From an uncultured Bacteroidales bacterium (GTDB lineage: Bacteria > Bacteroidota > Bacteroidia > Bacteroidales > Paludibacteraceae): DNA of 12,701 nt. Below the pieces are notes generated by a model. The model did no database searches. It was given only the letters and a program-made list of their open reading frames with translations, and was not told where the DNA came from. How positions within the stretch are numbered: position 1 is the stretch's first letter; every line of letters starts with the position of its first letter. Position numbers and translations under genes: made by a program. This document shows positions 1 through 7,509 of this stretch, one piece after another. The DNA lies in NCBI GenBank assembly GCA_946619625.1, contig CAMOMF010000087.1, forward strand, positions 1 to 12,701, given 5' to 3'.

Positions 1-114
1 AAAAAGTGATTTTTTTTGTTTTTAGGTGATAGATTCTTCGCATTTTTTCACTATATATAGAGGGGGTAGAGTCGCTGGGCGATGTAGGAAAAAACGAGGA
101 GGGAAGGAGTATGT
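1..114. other. Non-coding tail after the last gene; no clear terminator
   Basis: This 114-bp stretch follows the stop codon of the propeller lipoprotein gene. The first 60 bases are AT-rich with runs of T or A. AGTGA (5-9) and TCACT (48-52) could pair over a long loop, but I see no compact GC stem followed by T on the minus strand. No convincing gene is visible here. Confidence 0.4.
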
Positions 115-1218
115 TTAGCGCAGTTTTTTGCCATCGAGGGTGTAGAGGTGTTCGTTGTAGCGGAGGTAAAGCACTCCGTTCAGACGGACCAGCCGGGCGG
201 ATTGGGGTCGGTCGGGCTGTGCCTCGATGGCGGGCAGGGCGGTGTCTGAGCGACGCGTATATTGGTAGATAGGCGGCTCGCCGTCGCTGTCGCTGGTAGT
301 AAAGAAGGTAGTGGAGTCGAGCCAGCACATCGCTTCACCCTGCCACTCATACTGGTAGCAGTCCAACGCCACCGGTTGTCGCCGGAGGGTCTCCGCGACA
401 CTCTCGTCCCCTTCGCGTTCCCACAACAGAATCCAAGAGAAAACCGCCTGGATATTGTTGTGGTTCTTGACCAGGATATACTTGCCATCGGGAGAGATGT
501 CCGCTGCAGTGACCAGATGGAAACCCTTGAAGGGGTTTGCGCCGTCGCCGAGGTCGGAACGGACACCGAGGTCGCAGACATAGGTGAGGGTCTGCACCTC
601 GTTTCCGTAGTCCAGTCGGAAGGGCAGGCTGAACACCTGGCAGACATTGTAATAGACCTTGGTTATCACATAGATGACCTGCTCTATATTGTCGTACATG
701 AGTGCCTCGGCATTGTGATTTTTCCCATCGGGATAGACGAAGCGGATGGAGGATGGGGTGAGGGTTATCTCCGTTTGTTCGGAGGTGATGGCTGGTTCCG
801 GCAGATAGACGATATGGTAGTTGCCGTCCGTCTCGTCATTATCGCCAAAAGCACCGATAAAGAGGTAGTTGGTGTCGTTATAGACTCCGCCGGACATGTC
901 CTCCCAGTCCCAGCGGATAGTTTTGCTGAACTTGACCTTGAGATACCGGTTTATTCCGCGCATATCGGTGGCGACGATACGATCCTCGTAATCGTCACTC
1001 TGCATCCACAGGTAACCCGGTGTGACGCGCGAACATGCGATGCCTGACACCTCGGGCAGTCCCGCTGATTCCTTGACCATACCTACTTGCCGGCGGGTGA
1101 ACAAACTGCTCATAGGTAGCGTGTCGCCGTTATAGACCAAGGGTTTGGGCTTGGCTGCATCGCAGGATGCAATGGACAAAAAGCCGGTGCATAGCACCAA
1201 GAAGAGCATTTTACGCAT
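115..1218 (-). CDS. Secreted beta-propeller lipoprotein with Bacteroidales C-terminal tail
   Basis: Likely a 367-residue lipoprotein. I chose the ATG at 1218 rather than the one at 1242: it puts a compact signal peptide with lipobox I-A-S-C (lipidated Cys19) at the N-terminus and leaves a 7-bp gap to the upstream permease gene instead of a 17-bp overlap. The body resembles a family of secreted propeller-like proteins that share SGI (about 58), WDWEDM (103-108), IGAFGDND (121-128), HNAEA (168-172), an S-PDGKY motif (about 242) and QGEA (293-296). No enzymatic activity is established for it to my knowledge. The last 27 residues (341-367) match the short 'LRNG-LYI-R-G--Y---G--+' tail I know from Prevotella-type secreted proteins. 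It is the last gene of the run. A role in sensing or binding glycan or metal is possible but not shown. The family recognition is from memory of motifs. Confidence 0.8.
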   Translation of the reverse strand: MRKMLFLVLCTGFLSIASCDAAKPKPLVYNGDTLPMSSLFTRRQVGMVKESAGLPEVSGIACSRVTPGYLWMQSDDYEDRIVATDMRGINRYLKVKFSKTIRWDWEDMSGGVYNDTNYLFIGAFGDNDETDGNYHIVYLPEPAITSEQTEITLTPSSIRFVYPDGKNHNAEALMYDNIEQVIYVITKVYYNVCQVFSLPFRLDYGNEVQTLTYVCDLGVRSDLGDGANPFKGFHLVTAADISPDGKYILVKNHNNIQAVFSWILLWEREGDESVAETLRRQPVALDCYQYEWQGEAMCWLDSTTFFTTSDSDGEPPIYQYTRRSDTALPAIEAQPDRPQSARLVRLNGVLYLRYNEHLYTLDGKKLR

Positions 1219-1225
1219 AGGAGAA

Positions 1226-2098
1226 CTATTTTGACAGTGCATACATGGCGAAAGCAGCGCAACAGATACCAGCTATCTGCAGGGGGTTGGGGATGACCTG
1301 CAGGATGATAAGAGACAAGAGTACGGTCACCATGGGAGAGAGTCCCTCCATGGGGGATACGATGACCGCCTTGCCGTACCGATAGGCATAGACGAGCGTG
1401 AGGGCGCCGATAGAGTTGAGAATCTGTATAGCAAAACAGCCGCAACTTTTCTGCCATGCATCGCCGGCAGCAAAGAAAGCCGCAGCGTCGCCGTTCATGT
1501 AATACGCCACCGGTATGAGCAAGAGACCCGTGAGTGCCATCCAGACGAAGATAGACTCGGCATCCATGTGGTTGTTGGCGAACTTCATGAAGAAGCCCTG
1601 CACACCCCATGCAAAGAGCACGAGAATAGCGAGGACTATCCACAGCCATCCACTGACGGGACTGCCCTCCTGCCCCGTCTCAAGCGAGAGCAGCAAGATA
1701 GCGATCAGTGCCACGATGATACCCGCCACCTGCCAGCGAGTGGCTTTCTCCTTGAGGAAGACGGCGGCGAGGGTGATGACTATCACGGGCGACATGGAGA
1801 TGAAGGGATAAATGATATATGAGGGTCCGAGTGTCAGCGCCTTGAAGAGCACCAACTGCCCGCCGGCACCCAATAGTCCGACGGTGCAACCCAGCAGGGC
1901 AGACTTGCCGTCACGCATGAATTTGCCCTTGTTGATGATGAGCGCCACCATGGCACATGGGAGCATGGACAGCGCCCAAATGATGTACACTACCGTGTCG
2001 GGGATGCCGTTTTGAATCTGGTAGCCGGAAAAGGCGCCCCAGACACCCCAGGTGACTACGGTGATGAGGATAAATACTAACCAAAGACGAGTTTTCAT
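1226..2098 (-). CDS. DMT-superfamily (EamA-type) inner-membrane permease
   Basis: 290 residues, almost entirely hydrophobic. About ten membrane helices can be placed, near residues 5-25, 33-55, 66-86, 93-115, 121-139, 150-170, 183-201, 220-238, 246-267 and 271-288. This is the two-times-five-helix layout of EamA drug/metabolite transporters. The first helix carries TWGVWGAF, and the fourth and ninth helices contain the repeated pattern around YPFISMSPV and SPMEGLSPM, consistent with internal duplication. The superfamily includes sugar carriers (RhaT, GlcU types) and amino-acid or metabolite exporters, so substrate and direction are open. It lies 35 bp after the GH31 gene and 7 bp before the propeller lipoprotein. 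Being in a PUL suggests it carries a released monosaccharide across the inner membrane, a job usually done by MFS-type permeases there; this is inference. Start ATG at 2098 gives the expected short cytoplasmic N-terminus. Confidence 0.88.
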   Translation of the reverse strand: MKTRLWLVFILITVVTWGVWGAFSGYQIQNGIPDTVVYIIWALSMLPCAMVALIINKGKFMRDGKSALLGCTVGLLGAGGQLVLFKALTLGPSYIIYPFISMSPVIVITLAAVFLKEKATRWQVAGIIVALIAILLLSLETGQEGSPVSGWLWIVLAILVLFAWGVQGFFMKFANNHMDAESIFVWMALTGLLLIPVAYYMNGDAAAFFAAGDAWQKSCGCFAIQILNSIGALTLVYAYRYGKAVIVSPMEGLSPMVTVLLSLIILQVIPNPLQIAGICCAAFAMYALSK

Positions 2099-2133
2099 AT
2101 TTTCACATTTTTGACATTTATTTTGGCGTTGGG

Positions 2134-3681
2134 CTATTTAATTTTCTCAAAATACGGGAGGCGGTTGAGGGGCACATCGATGGTGTAAGACTTGCCGCCC
2201 CGATAACGCTTGCCACGGTCGTCCCGCCAAGTGCCTTTCGGCAGGATAACAGTACGGCAGAGAGCGTCCGTCACCACCGGTGCCACCAGATAGCGGTCGC
2301 CCAGCATAAACTGGTCTTTCACCCCGGCAAGACCTTGGTGGGGGAACTGGTACTCCATGCAACGTACGATGGGTTCGCCAGTGCCGGCTGCCACGCGGGC
2401 ATAGTGCATGATATAAGGGGCAAACTCGGCGTGGAGTTGAGCCATGCGTTGCACAATAGCGAGGTTTTCGGGCGAGAGGATACGCCAAGGTGCCACGGAG
2501 AACTGCATCATAGGCATGAGTGCATGGACCTGTGCCGATCGGACGATAAGGGCTTGGTCGAATTGGTCGTCCCGGATGTCGAGGAAAGCGGCAAACTGTC
2601 CGCCGCCCACCATGTCGGGGCAGGCGTAGGCGTAACCTAACAGTCCCGCCGTGCACATCTGCGGGATGAGTTGTTGCACGGCGTTCCAACTGTAGTCCTT
2701 GTCGCCCAGACGCTGCACCAACGGCTGCCCGCCCATCTTCCAGCAAGCGCGGTATTCGTTGAAGGGGAACTGCAGACCTACTTTCGCCCATGAAGTGGTG
2801 TGGTCCACATTCGTGGCTTGGGGGTCATATGCCAGATAGGGAGCCGATGCATAGCAGTTGTTGTCGCCGGCGTCGAACTTGAAGCCGTCGATACCGTATT
2901 CCGCCTGTGCCTGACGAAGGACCTTGACGAAGTAGTCCGCCGCTGCGGGGTTGGTGAGGTCGTAACAAGCCGAATAGCCATTCCACCAATGGAGGATTGC
3001 CGTACCGCCATCGGGGTTGCGAAGGAGGAGTCCTTTGCTTTCAAGGTCACGGTATTCGGGTGAATCGGGGCTGACAAACGGGCATATCCACACCATGACC
3101 TTGAAGCCGAGGGAATGCAGTTCGTCTATCATGCCCTTGGGGTCGGGAAAGCGCTCCGCCTTGAAGGAGAAATTGCCGTAGTAGCGCTGCCAGTTGTCGT
3201 CTATCATCAGTACTCCGGCAGGGAAACCGTTGTCGATGACAGCGTGGGCATAGCGCAGGATATCCTGCTGGTTCTGGTTGTACATCAACTCTATCCATGT
3301 GTTGTACTGCGGACGGGTGAAAAAGAGGGTGTCAGGCATGCGCCCGGAGGACGGGAAAAAAGCCGCCTGCGCCGCCAAATAGGCTTCGCGGAGGGTAGTG
3401 CCCGCCTTGACGGGTTTGAGCGGCACAGAGGGGCGGATAACGCCGTTTTCGGCAAAGAAAGTAAAGGCGTCGTCGCACCACATATATTCTCCTTCCGAAG
3501 AAAGAAAGAGTGGTACCAATTGGTTGTTGGCATCCTCGACCTGCATGTGGAAGGGGGGACAATCAACATAGGGCTGCATATGCCCCAATCCCACCGCGGC
3601 TCCCCACCAATAGGCGGGGTGCTGTGCAAGAAGTGAGCCGGCGATTGCCAACAGGGATATCAACCAGACGGAACGTTTCAT
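2134..3681 (-). CDS. Glycoside hydrolase family 31, short form, periplasmic
   Basis: 515 residues with a Sec signal peptide (about 1-20, ending SLLAQ) and no lipobox, so probably periplasmic. The GH31 catalytic barrel starts near residue 125. Visible motifs are LMIDDNWQRYYG (158-169), the F-KAERFPDPKGMIDELHSLGF stretch (171-193), VMVWICPFV (195-203), GFKFDAGD (266-273) with Asp270 as nucleophile, RLGDKDYSW (324-332) with Asp327 as acid/base, and the PDMVGGG loop (355-361). After the barrel a compact beta domain runs to the C-terminus (about 440-515). GH31 enzymes are retaining alpha-glycosidases (glucosidase, xylosidase, galactosidase and others). Most GH31 proteins are 650-900 residues; here the region before the barrel is only about 100 residues. 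The IDDNW...YG and FKFDAG motifs look closer to MYORG-like alpha-galactosidases than to classic alpha-glucosidases, but this is from memory. The gene follows the DUF4832 gene after 8 bp. Confidence 0.93.
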   Translation of the reverse strand: MKRSVWLISLLAIAGSLLAQHPAYWWGAAVGLGHMQPYVDCPPFHMQVEDANNQLVPLFLSSEGEYMWCDDAFTFFAENGVIRPSVPLKPVKAGTTLREAYLAAQAAFFPSSGRMPDTLFFTRPQYNTWIELMYNQNQQDILRYAHAVIDNGFPAGVLMIDDNWQRYYGNFSFKAERFPDPKGMIDELHSLGFKVMVWICPFVSPDSPEYRDLESKGLLLRNPDGGTAILHWWNGYSACYDLTNPAAADYFVKVLRQAQAEYGIDGFKFDAGDNNCYASAPYLAYDPQATNVDHTTSWAKVGLQFPFNEYRACWKMGGQPLVQRLGDKDYSWNAVQQLIPQMCTAGLLGYAYACPDMVGGGQFAAFLDIRDDQFDQALIVRSAQVHALMPMMQFSVAPWRILSPENLAIVQRMAQLHAEFAPYIMHYARVAAGTGEPIVRCMEYQFPHQGLAGVKDQFMLGDRYLVAPVVTDALCRTVILPKGTWRDDRGKRYRGGKSYTIDVPLNRLPYFEKIK

Positions 3682-3689
3682 ACTACACC

Positions 3690-5090
3690 CTATTCTACAT
3701 ACAGATTAGTGATGCGGTTGTATCCGGTCTGTTCCTCCCAGATGCCGTCATTGGCAAGACGGATAGAGAAGTTGGGGTCATCGTGTAGCGACTCGTACGG
3801 GTCGGGCAGGTTGAGGTAGAGGGTGTATAGTCCCTGCATAGCGGGGTCCAGCGTACAGGAGAGGGTGAACCGTGCCGTATCGCCCGCCATCCAGAAGCGC
3901 GGGTCCTCGGTCTGCGGGTAAACATATTTCTCTTGGGGGTTCGCCTTGCTGACAAACACCAGTTCCACGCCCCGCTTGTTCATAGGCGCGGCAAAACCGC
4001 TGTTGTACAGCACAAACGAAGCGTCAAAAGGTTTGCCTGCCATGGGGTCCTTGGGCAATGTGGCGGTCTGCAGCTCCAGACGATAACCGAGCCGGCGCAT
4101 GACATCCTCCCACACCCCATCTTGCCGCCACGAGTCCAGCACGTCCGTGTTGTAGTCGCGGTGCAGGTAGGTCCAGTGGTAAAGTTCCAGTTGGCGGATG
4201 GCATTCAGCCCGCCGGACAGTTCACACTCCTGACAGGTCTCGCCACCCATGAGGGTGTATTTGGTATCCTCCTGCCAGAACCTGCGATCGGCCTCCGTGT
4301 CGTAGGTGCCGTAGTCGTCCTCCGAGGCAAGGAAACAGTCGTTGTGTCCGCATATACGCGCTTTGGGGGTGGGTAGGTAGGCCTCCTCGGCGGTGAGGGG
4401 TGATGTACCCAATCCGCGCATTTTCAGATAACGTTTCTTGAACATGGGCGTACGCAATGCAATCTGGCGGTCCTCGGGAAGAGCGCGCAACAGGTGTTCC
4501 AGCACCTCCCATCGGGGTTCATAGTCAGCGTCCGATTTGGGGTTCATGTTGAAATGAGAGGTGTAGTACCACTCCCCCCACACCCCGACAAAACCTGCCT
4601 GCAGGCACAGGATTACATCGGCATGTTTCTGTAAATAGGGGGTTAATTGGTCAATATGCCTTGCCACCCACTGGGGCGAAGCGTCCCATGGGCGGGCACT
4701 GTCGTTGTTGTCGGACTTGTAGGAGAAGCGCAGCACCACCTTGGCGCCGCCTTCGCGTAAGGCGTTCATGTTTCGGTCGAGTCTGTCCAGAAAATCCTGC
4801 GGGATGTCGGACGTCATGTAGTCGGTGAGGTAGTAAGAGTCCAGATACAGCGTGACCTTGGATGCGGACTTGCGGTTGGCGGCGATGGTATTTGCCTGCA
4901 CCGCCGGACGATTGTCCCGTGAGGTGTAGTACGTCTGTATGAGCAGCCCTCGCTCGGGGTTGGCAAAAATGTCGTCGGTATGTGCAAAGGTGACGGTGTC
5001 GGTCTCCTGAAGCGTGTCTTTATCTGTATTTCCGGTGGCACATGCCGCCAATAACAGGGCACACAGGGTGGTGGAAAGTAGTTTTTTCAT
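3690..5090 (-). CDS. DUF4874/DUF4832 lipoprotein, second copy (putative glycosidase)
   Basis: 466 residues. The N-terminus has a lipobox LLAAC with lipidated Cys17, so it is an outer-membrane or periplasm-anchored lipoprotein. The N-terminal DUF4874-type region carries NPERG (44-48), LYLDSYYLTDY (81-91), LREGGAKVVLRFSY (111-124) and LQAGFVGVWGEWYYT (163-177). The following DUF4832-type region carries ALRTPMFKKRY, ARICGHNDCFLAS and YTLMGGETC (278-286). A C-terminal beta-sandwich (about 340-466) contains DPRFWM and LYLNLPDP. Predicted strands and helices alternate as in a (beta/alpha)8 barrel; Glu173 sits after strand 4 and Glu284 after strand 7, a GH-A-like catalytic pair. No activity is established to my knowledge. 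It is paralogous to the gene just upstream, 7 bp away. It differs from that copy by Gln164 in place of Glu and by an extra Cys near the second candidate glutamate (Cys286 and Cys289). Confidence 0.88.
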   Translation of the reverse strand: MKKLLSTTLCALLLAACATGNTDKDTLQETDTVTFAHTDDIFANPERGLLIQTYYTSRDNRPAVQANTIAANRKSASKVTLYLDSYYLTDYMTSDIPQDFLDRLDRNMNALREGGAKVVLRFSYKSDNNDSARPWDASPQWVARHIDQLTPYLQKHADVILCLQAGFVGVWGEWYYTSHFNMNPKSDADYEPRWEVLEHLLRALPEDRQIALRTPMFKKRYLKMRGLGTSPLTAEEAYLPTPKARICGHNDCFLASEDDYGTYDTEADRRFWQEDTKYTLMGGETCQECELSGGLNAIRQLELYHWTYLHRDYNTDVLDSWRQDGVWEDVMRRLGYRLELQTATLPKDPMAGKPFDASFVLYNSGFAAPMNKRGVELVFVSKANPQEKYVYPQTEDPRFWMAGDTARFTLSCTLDPAMQGLYTLYLNLPDPYESLHDDPNFSIRLANDGIWEEQTGYNRITNLYVE

Positions 5091-5097
5091 GTTGTTA

Positions 5098-6480
5098 TCA
5101 ATTGACAGTAATAGTAGTCAGATGGTTGTAGCCGGTTTGGTCGTCCCAACAGTTCTCGTTCGCCAGACGGATGGCATAACAGGGGTTGTTTGCCAGTGTC
5201 GGTTGCGGGTCGGGCAGATACAGGTACAGGTCGTACTGTCCGGCTTTCTGCGGTTGGAAGGTCACATCAATCAGGTTTCTCTGTTCGGGCATCCAGAAGC
5301 GTGGGTCGCAGTCAGGCACTACGGTGAGCACCTGTTTGGGGTCGGATTTGGAGACGAGCGGCATCTGTATGTCGCGCGGATTTTTGGGTGAGGAGAAACC
5401 TTCGTTCTCAATCGTCACCACGACCCGCAGGTTCTCGCCCGCCTTGGGTTCCTTGGTAGTAGCCACATCGCTGGCATAGAGCCGATATCCTATACGGCGC
5501 TTGATCTCGTCCAAGCGTCCCTCGTTTTGCCAACCGTTGATAACCGACTTGTGGTAACTGATATTCAAGTAGGATATATGCATCGCCGCCATTTGGGCGA
5601 TGGAGTTCTCTGCATTGGCGTACTTGCCCGGTCGGCAAGACTCGCCGCCGTAGATAGTGTAACGCGTCTCCGACTCCCAGTAAGTACGCTGGTATGTGCC
5701 CTTGAACGTACCCATGTCGGACTCGTCCGCCATGAAGGCATCGTCGTGTGCTGCTATTCGCGCCTTGGGTGAGCCGTTGTATGCCTCCGCCATGGTGAGG
5801 GTGTCGTCCTTGGTCCAGCCGAAGCAGCGCATTTTGAACTCAGGCGTTCGTACACAGATCATACGCTCTTTGGGCAAGGCTTCCAGCAGGGCGTCCAATA
5901 CACGGCGACGGTCGGCAAAATCCTCGTCCTTGCTGGGTTGGTACTTGAAGTAAGTGGTGTAGTACCACTCACCCCATACGCCTACAAACCCCGCCTCCAT
6001 GGCGAAGATTACATCGGCATATTCCTGTAGGATGGGCTTGATTTGTTCTATATGTTGTAGTACGAGTTCCACCGGCGCTTCGCGCGGTTGTTGGTTCTCG
6101 GAACTGGTGTATGCAAAGCGAAGGATGCACTTGCACCCGCCTTCGCGGAGTGCCTGCATGTTGTTGCGGACCACCTCCAGATAGGAGTCTGCAATAAGGG
6201 TGTCGCGATAATCTTCCAGATAGTAGTTGTTCAACACCAACGAATAGCCCATGTTGTAGATATTCTTCACACCACCGGCATACATACGTTCGGGGTTGGG
6301 GCTGTGGAATTCTTTGAAAATGTGGAACCCGCGCTCGGGGTTGCAGAATAGTTCATAGTTAACGGTGAGGGAGTCATGGTGCATGCCGTCATCTTCCGGC
6401 ACGGGCGGATTGACAACGGGCGGCTGACAAGCCACGAACAGCAGGCATGCCAGCGACCATATGATAGTACGATTACGCAT
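5098..6480 (-). CDS. DUF4874/DUF4832 lipoprotein, first copy (putative glycosidase)
   Basis: 460 residues with signal peptide and lipobox LFVAC (lipidated Cys18), followed by a proline-rich linker. Conserved blocks in order are NPERGF (47-52), LVLNNYYLEDY (81-91), LREGGCKCILRFAY (111-124), MEAGFVGVWGEWYYT (161-175), MICVRTPEF (207-215), ARIAAHDDAF (240-249), YTIYGGESC (274-282), ISYLNISYH (302-310), then a C-terminal beta-sandwich (about 340-460) with DPRFWM, LYLYLPDP and a Gly-Tyr-Asn end. It aligns almost end to end with the next gene, so the two arose by tandem duplication. Glu171 and Glu280 are the counterparts of Glu173 and Glu284 in the other copy. Glu162 replaces the Gln seen in the other copy. 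Function is unproven; the layout suggests a surface or periplasmic glycan-active enzyme. A 93-bp spacer with a hairpin separates it from the binding-protein gene upstream. Confidence 0.88.
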   Translation of the reverse strand: MRNRTIIWSLACLLFVACQPPVVNPPVPEDDGMHHDSLTVNYELFCNPERGFHIFKEFHSPNPERMYAGGVKNIYNMGYSLVLNNYYLEDYRDTLIADSYLEVVRNNMQALREGGCKCILRFAYTSSENQQPREAPVELVLQHIEQIKPILQEYADVIFAMEAGFVGVWGEWYYTTYFKYQPSKDEDFADRRRVLDALLEALPKERMICVRTPEFKMRCFGWTKDDTLTMAEAYNGSPKARIAAHDDAFMADESDMGTFKGTYQRTYWESETRYTIYGGESCRPGKYANAENSIAQMAAMHISYLNISYHKSVINGWQNEGRLDEIKRRIGYRLYASDVATTKEPKAGENLRVVVTIENEGFSSPKNPRDIQMPLVSKSDPKQVLTVVPDCDPRFWMPEQRNLIDVTFQPQKAGQYDLYLYLPDPQPTLANNPCYAIRLANENCWDDQTGYNHLTTITVN

Positions 6481-6530
6481 ATAGTGAACGAAATTAGGTA
6501 GAATGGAATGGTGTATTAGGAAAAGGAAAG

Positions 6531-6558
6531 GGTGACCGCCCAGTTAAGAGCGGCCACC
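6531..6558 (-). terminator. Intra-operon hairpin with pyrimidine tract (attenuator or processing site)
   Basis: In minus-strand RNA, GGUGGCCGC (6558-6550) can pair with GCGGUCACC (6539-6531) to give a nine-pair stem, mostly GC with one G-U wobble, around a 10-nt loop. On the plus strand the wobble appears as an A-C mismatch, so the stem favours the minus-strand transcript. It is followed by CTTTCCTTTTCC rather than a pure T-run. It lies 16 nt after the stop codon of the PKD/CBM9-like gene. I read it as a weak or partial terminator, or an RNA-processing or stability element, that would keep the surface-binding genes more highly expressed than the enzyme genes downstream. Confidence 0.6.
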
Positions 6559-6573
6559 ACTGAAAAGATAGCA

Positions 6574-7509
6574 TTAGTTGAGTTTCACCTCGAGCAGCGG
6601 GCTCGGAATGGCGTTGCCTCCGTCATCGATAGTGGTCTGCGGCAGACAGCCTTGCTCAGCCCAACCGGAGTCAGAGCAGAATACGCCTACCTTCAGCACC
6701 TTCGGAGTCTGCGGGAACATGGCGCGCATGATCTTGCCCTCAACAGCCAGATGTCCGGCGGAAACGGTAGCCGCCTCAGACGACTCGGCGATGATGCCGG
6801 AAACGCCGGTATCCTCCCATCCCCAAGCGGTTTGGTCGGGGTTGTTGAAGAAGAACAGACCAGCACCGGTGTACTCGCGAATCTGCCCCTCGATGAGGAA
6901 CTCAGCAGCAGAGGACTCCCACAGATAACTGTTCGAACCGGTGGTAGCATCGTCGTCCAGGTTGAAATACATGTCCATGTAGTCCACTACGAAACCGTCA
7001 AACTCTTTGCCGTCGTCGTCAACGTATTTGCCGGTAGCGTTGCTGAACTCCAGATAGAAATAGATGTAGTCGGCATCGGTGCAGAACTTGGCAACATAGA
7101 GCTCCTCGTACTTGGAGTTCTCGTCAGCCTTGGTCTCAGCCAGGACGTCGGAAGGAACGGCTGCCCAGTCGTCAAACTTGCCGTCAATCTTAACTTCCCA
7201 TGCTTTTTTCTCAAGAACAAGTACCTGCTCGGCGGCGTTGGTACCCCCAGCGTTCTTTGCGGTCAGTTTGACGGTGTACGAACCTGCCTCGGCATAGGTG
7301 TGAACAGGGTCTTTCTCCGTAGCGGTCTGTCCGTCACCAAACTCCCATGCATAGGTGTCGGCGTTTTTACTCATGTTGGTAAAGGTTACTGTCAACCCGT
7401 CAATTGCATAGTCGAAACGGGCTTTCGGGGCTTCTACCTTAGGTTGGCAAGAAGCAGCAAGGAGGGCAACTACAGCCACTACGCTTGCGAAAAGAAAACT
7501 CTTTTTCAT
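6574..7509 (-). CDS. Surface glycan-binding lipoprotein, PKD + CBM9-like
   Basis: 311 residues. Signal peptide with lipobox LAASC (lipidated Cys21). A PKD domain spans about 29-100, shown by YAWEFGDG (53-60), the DPVHTY block (67-72) and AGSYTVKLTA (75-84). The rest (about 105-311) resembles a CBM9-like carbohydrate-binding fold: it opens with KIDGKFDDW (107-115), continues with YIYFYLEF (148-155) and an acidic stretch DMYFNLDDDATTGS (179-192), and ends with the typical PLLEVKL. There are no obvious catalytic motifs. It directly follows susD, the position of SusE/SusF-type surface glycan-binding proteins, so that role is inferred from place and domains together. The A-rich leader (AATCAACAAACAAA before the ATG) is typical of efficient initiation in Bacteroidetes. 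Confidence 0.87.
   Translation of the reverse strand: MKKSFLFASVVAVVALLAASCQPKVEAPKARFDYAIDGLTVTFTNMSKNADTYAWEFGDGQTATEKDPVHTYAEAGSYTVKLTAKNAGGTNAAEQVLVLEKKAWEVKIDGKFDDWAAVPSDVLAETKADENSKYEELYVAKFCTDADYIYFYLEFSNATGKYVDDDGKEFDGFVVDYMDMYFNLDDDATTGSNSYLWESSAAEFLIEGQIREYTGAGLFFFNNPDQTAWGWEDTGVSGIIAESSEAATVSAGHLAVEGKIMRAMFPQTPKVLKVGVFCSDSGWAEQGCLPQTTIDDGGNAIPSPLLEVKLN

Noticed and set aside
1..60. AGTGA/TCACT pairing as a rho-independent terminator
   Set aside because: Only five pairs over a loop of about 38 nt in very AT-rich DNA; not a credible stem.
262..1047. 261-codon open frame on the plus strand
   Set aside because: Antisense shadow of the propeller lipoprotein; no start context or motifs.
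1110..1649. 179-codon minus-strand frame spanning the permease/lipoprotein junction
   Set aside because: Out-of-frame overlap with two genes that have clear signal peptide or membrane-helix evidence; the translation is Cys/Arg/His-rich and not protein-like.
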